The position numbers and the translations under genes were made by a program. Under the pieces are notes generated by a model. The model was not told the DNA's origin and searched no databases. It saw only the letters and a program-made list of their open reading frames with translations. From Planctomycetota bacterium (GTDB lineage: Bacteria; Planctomycetota; Planctomycetia; Pirellulales; UBA7805), in contig JAUWIQ010000132.1 in the NCBI GenBank assembly GCA_030605285.1, forward strand, positions 1 to 6,085: a DNA stretch of 6,085 nt, read 5' to 3'. Of this stretch, positions 5,780-6,085 are shown one piece after another; the stretch's first letter is position 1; every line of letters begins with the position of its first letter.

Positions 5780-6085
5780 ATGTCCATCATCGTACAAAAA
5801 TTTGGCGGTACCAGCGTCGCTGATAGTGAGAAGATTCTCTCTGCGGCACGCAAGGCGGTCGCCGCACAGCAGCAAGGTCACCAAATCGTTATGGTCGTCA
5901 GTGCCATGGGGAAAAACACGGACATGTTGGTTGAGCTGGCCAGAGAGATCAATTTGAGTCCCCCGGCACGGGAGATGGATATGCTGCTCTCTACCGGGGA
6001 GCAGGTGAGTGTGGCCCTGATGGCGATGGCGATCGATTCGCTCGGATCGCAGGCAGTAAGCCTGACGGGTGCTCAGATTGGAATA
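5780..6085 (+). CDS. lysC: Aspartate kinase, 5' part only
   Basis: Phosphorylates aspartate, the committed step toward lysine, threonine and methionine. Only 102 residues are inside the window and the frame runs off the right edge. The start [15 protein letters not shown] holds the KFGGTS nucleotide-binding signature at residues 7-12. [15 protein letters not shown] and [17 protein letters not shown] then follow in the order expected for aspartate kinase. ATG at 5780 begins 21 bases after the preceding stop, so co-transcription with hom and the apgM-family gene is likely. No clear Shine-Dalgarno sequence precedes it. The C-terminal ACT regulatory domains, and so the type of feedback control, lie outside the window. 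KFGGTSV is shared with the N-terminus of bifunctional ThrA-type enzymes, but a separate hom makes a monofunctional LysC the better call. Confidence 0.95.
   Translation, partial: MSIIVQKFGGTSVADSEKILSAARKAVAAQQQGHQIVMVVSAMGKNTDMLVELAREINLSPPAREMDMLLSTGEQVSVALMAMAIDSLGSQAVSLTGAQIGI

Noticed and set aside
1..6085. Mobile element, CRISPR array, toxin-antitoxin, phage or defence system
   Set aside because: No transposase, integrase, terminal inverted repeats, regularly spaced repeats or defence-type domains were seen; all long coding frames are explained by housekeeping families.

Overview
The window is bacterial, compact and of moderately high GC content. It carries five protein genes. On the minus strand are the 5' 540 codons of a GroEL-type chaperonin (codons run to the left edge) and a complete M42-family metallo-aminopeptidase. 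On the plus strand are homoserine dehydrogenase (hom), an archaeal-type phosphoglycerate mutase homologue (apgM family), and the first 102 codons of aspartate kinase (lysC), cut by the right edge. The combination of a GroEL with an Asp/His-rich tail, no groES beside it, frequent weak or missing Shine-Dalgarno sequences and a hom-apgM-lysC cluster suggests a planctomycete or a relative. That assignment rests on recognising protein style, not on a search.

Layout. Positions 1-1620 are groEL, reading leftward from a GTG start behind a strong Shine-Dalgarno sequence. Positions 1621-1977 are a non-coding groEL leader. It holds a near-consensus sigma-54 (-24/-12) promoter at 1818-1833, a 14-bp dyad next to it, two tandem GACCGGTC palindromes with an adjoining hairpin, and a weaker sigma-70-like promoter nearer the gene. 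Positions 1978-3036 are the M42 peptidase. Positions 3037-3200 are a divergent promoter region with a perfect 16-bp palindrome lying over the likely -10 element of hom. From 3201 to the right edge is the hom-apgM-lysC cluster, with gaps of 56 and 21 nt and no visible terminator between genes.

How the genes work together. Aspartate kinase catalyses the first step of the aspartate pathway and homoserine dehydrogenase its last step to homoserine. The next step toward threonine, homoserine phosphorylation, normally needs ThrB. The gene sandwiched between hom and lysC is not a GHMP kinase but an alkaline-phosphatase-superfamily protein of the type catalogued as 'proposed homoserine kinase', so it probably fills the ThrB slot despite its mutase-like sequence. 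The minus-strand genes (protein folding, peptide turnover) have no obvious link to this pathway.

No mobile element, CRISPR array, tRNA, rRNA or defence system was seen. The points most worth a second look are the groEL sigma-54 promoter, the loss of the chaperonin's Asp52-equivalent, the apgM-family protein in the homoserine kinase position, and the palindromic operator candidates.
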